5,187 nucleotides of DNA from an uncultured bacterium (GTDB lineage Bacteria; Patescibacteria; Microgenomatia; Levybacterales; UBA12049): the NCBI GenBank assembly GCA_946885425.1, contig CAMPGJ010000082.1, positions 1 through 5,187 of the forward strand. The letters run 5' to 3'. The stretch's first letter is position 1. Every line of letters begins with the position of its first letter. The translations under genes and the position numbers were made by a program. The notes beneath the pieces were generated by a model, which was given only the letters and a program-made list of their open reading frames with translations, had not been told where the DNA came from and ran no database searches. Below, in pieces: positions 4,940-5,187 of this stretch.

Positions 4940-5187
4940 ATGTTTAAAATATATCTATTAAAAAGTTCCGTTAAACCAACAAAAACGTATGTTGGTAAAA
5001 CTAGTAAACCTCTTGAGGTGCGATTGAAGGAGCATAATGATGGTTTATCTAGATATACAAAGACTGATAGACCATGGGAACTAATTTATTATGAAAATTT
5101 TTCCTGTGAAACATGTGCAGATAAAAGAGAGATTTTTTTAAAATCAGGTTTTGGCTTTAGGCTAAGAAAAATTATATTAGATAATTA
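4940..5187 (+). CDS. GIY-YIG domain protein (UPF0213/YhbQ-like), 3' end at window edge
   Basis: An ATG at 4940 opens 82 codons, and the window ends on the first two bases (TA) of codon 83, which could be a stop. The protein is a single GIY-YIG nuclease-type domain. The first motif appears as KIYLLKSS (3-10) and the second as TYVGKT (16-21). These are followed by the Arg and His of VRLKEHNDG (27-35), then SRYTKTDRPWELIYYE (37-52) and the metal-binding Glu64 of KREIFLKSGFGFR (62-74). The length matches small stand-alone members of about 80-100 residues, whose role is poorly known, with DNA repair or structure-specific cleavage suggested for some. The Y-V-G triad and the Arg and Glu are present, so it may be active. 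There is no Shine-Dalgarno. The hairpin at 4908-4930 lies just upstream, and the gene may depend on read-through past it. Confidence 0.85.
   Translation, partial: MFKIYLLKSSVKPTKTYVGKTSKPLEVRLKEHNDGLSRYTKTDRPWELIYYENFSCETCADKREIFLKSGFGFRLRKIILDN

Noticed and set aside
4936..4941. Consensus TATAAT upstream of the GIY-YIG gene as its promoter
   Set aside because: It overlaps the ATG at 4940, so transcription would begin inside the gene. No other good start follows, and the -35 position (TCTGCA) is poor.

Overview
The window reads as ordinary, tightly packed chromosome from an AT-rich bacterium. Small proteins of unknown function, a DUF2007 protein, a stand-alone sensor kinase, a membrane-fused spermidine-synthase-like protein, a tRNA without an encoded CCA tail and a general lack of Shine-Dalgarno sequences together suggest a Candidate Phyla Radiation (Patescibacteria) type genome. 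That assignment is inference. No gene needs TGA read as glycine, so the recoded CPR lineages are not supported.

Layout. Positions 11-382 (minus) hold a 123-residue protein of unknown function. It is divergent from a soluble orphan histidine kinase at 494-1723 (plus). The 111-bp gap between them carries a perfect 14-bp palindrome that contains the -35 box of the minus-strand gene. After the kinase comes a short stretch that reads as a frameshifted remnant of a small lmo0937-type membrane protein (about 1704-1841). A 313-residue unknown protein follows (1883-2824, plus). It runs convergently, with only 4 bp to spare, into a tRNA-Pro(UGG) gene on the minus strand (2829-2902). Next is a 74-residue DUF2007 protein (3020-3244, minus), divergent from a protein with a multi-pass membrane half and a spermidine-synthase-like half (3349-4899, plus). 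A perfect 10-bp hairpin follows its stop, and a GIY-YIG domain protein starts at 4940 and is cut by the window edge.

The genes do not form an obvious pathway; most look like independent transcription units. The shared feature is promoter layout. Good sigma-70-type promoters (TTGxxx, 17 bp, TAxxxT) end 6-13 bp before the start codon of four genes, and none of the six intact genes has a convincing ribosome binding site. This predicts leaderless or nearly leaderless mRNAs. It also helps to choose starts: a GTG at 1883, and the ATG at 3244 instead of the upstream TTG at 3256.

No CRISPR array, transposase, integrase, defence system or phage gene is visible. I found no convincing new multi-gene system. 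The most unusual items are the leaderless promoter layout, a 51-bp GC-rich palindromic element inserted in frame in the spermidine-synthase-like gene, and the frameshifted small membrane protein.
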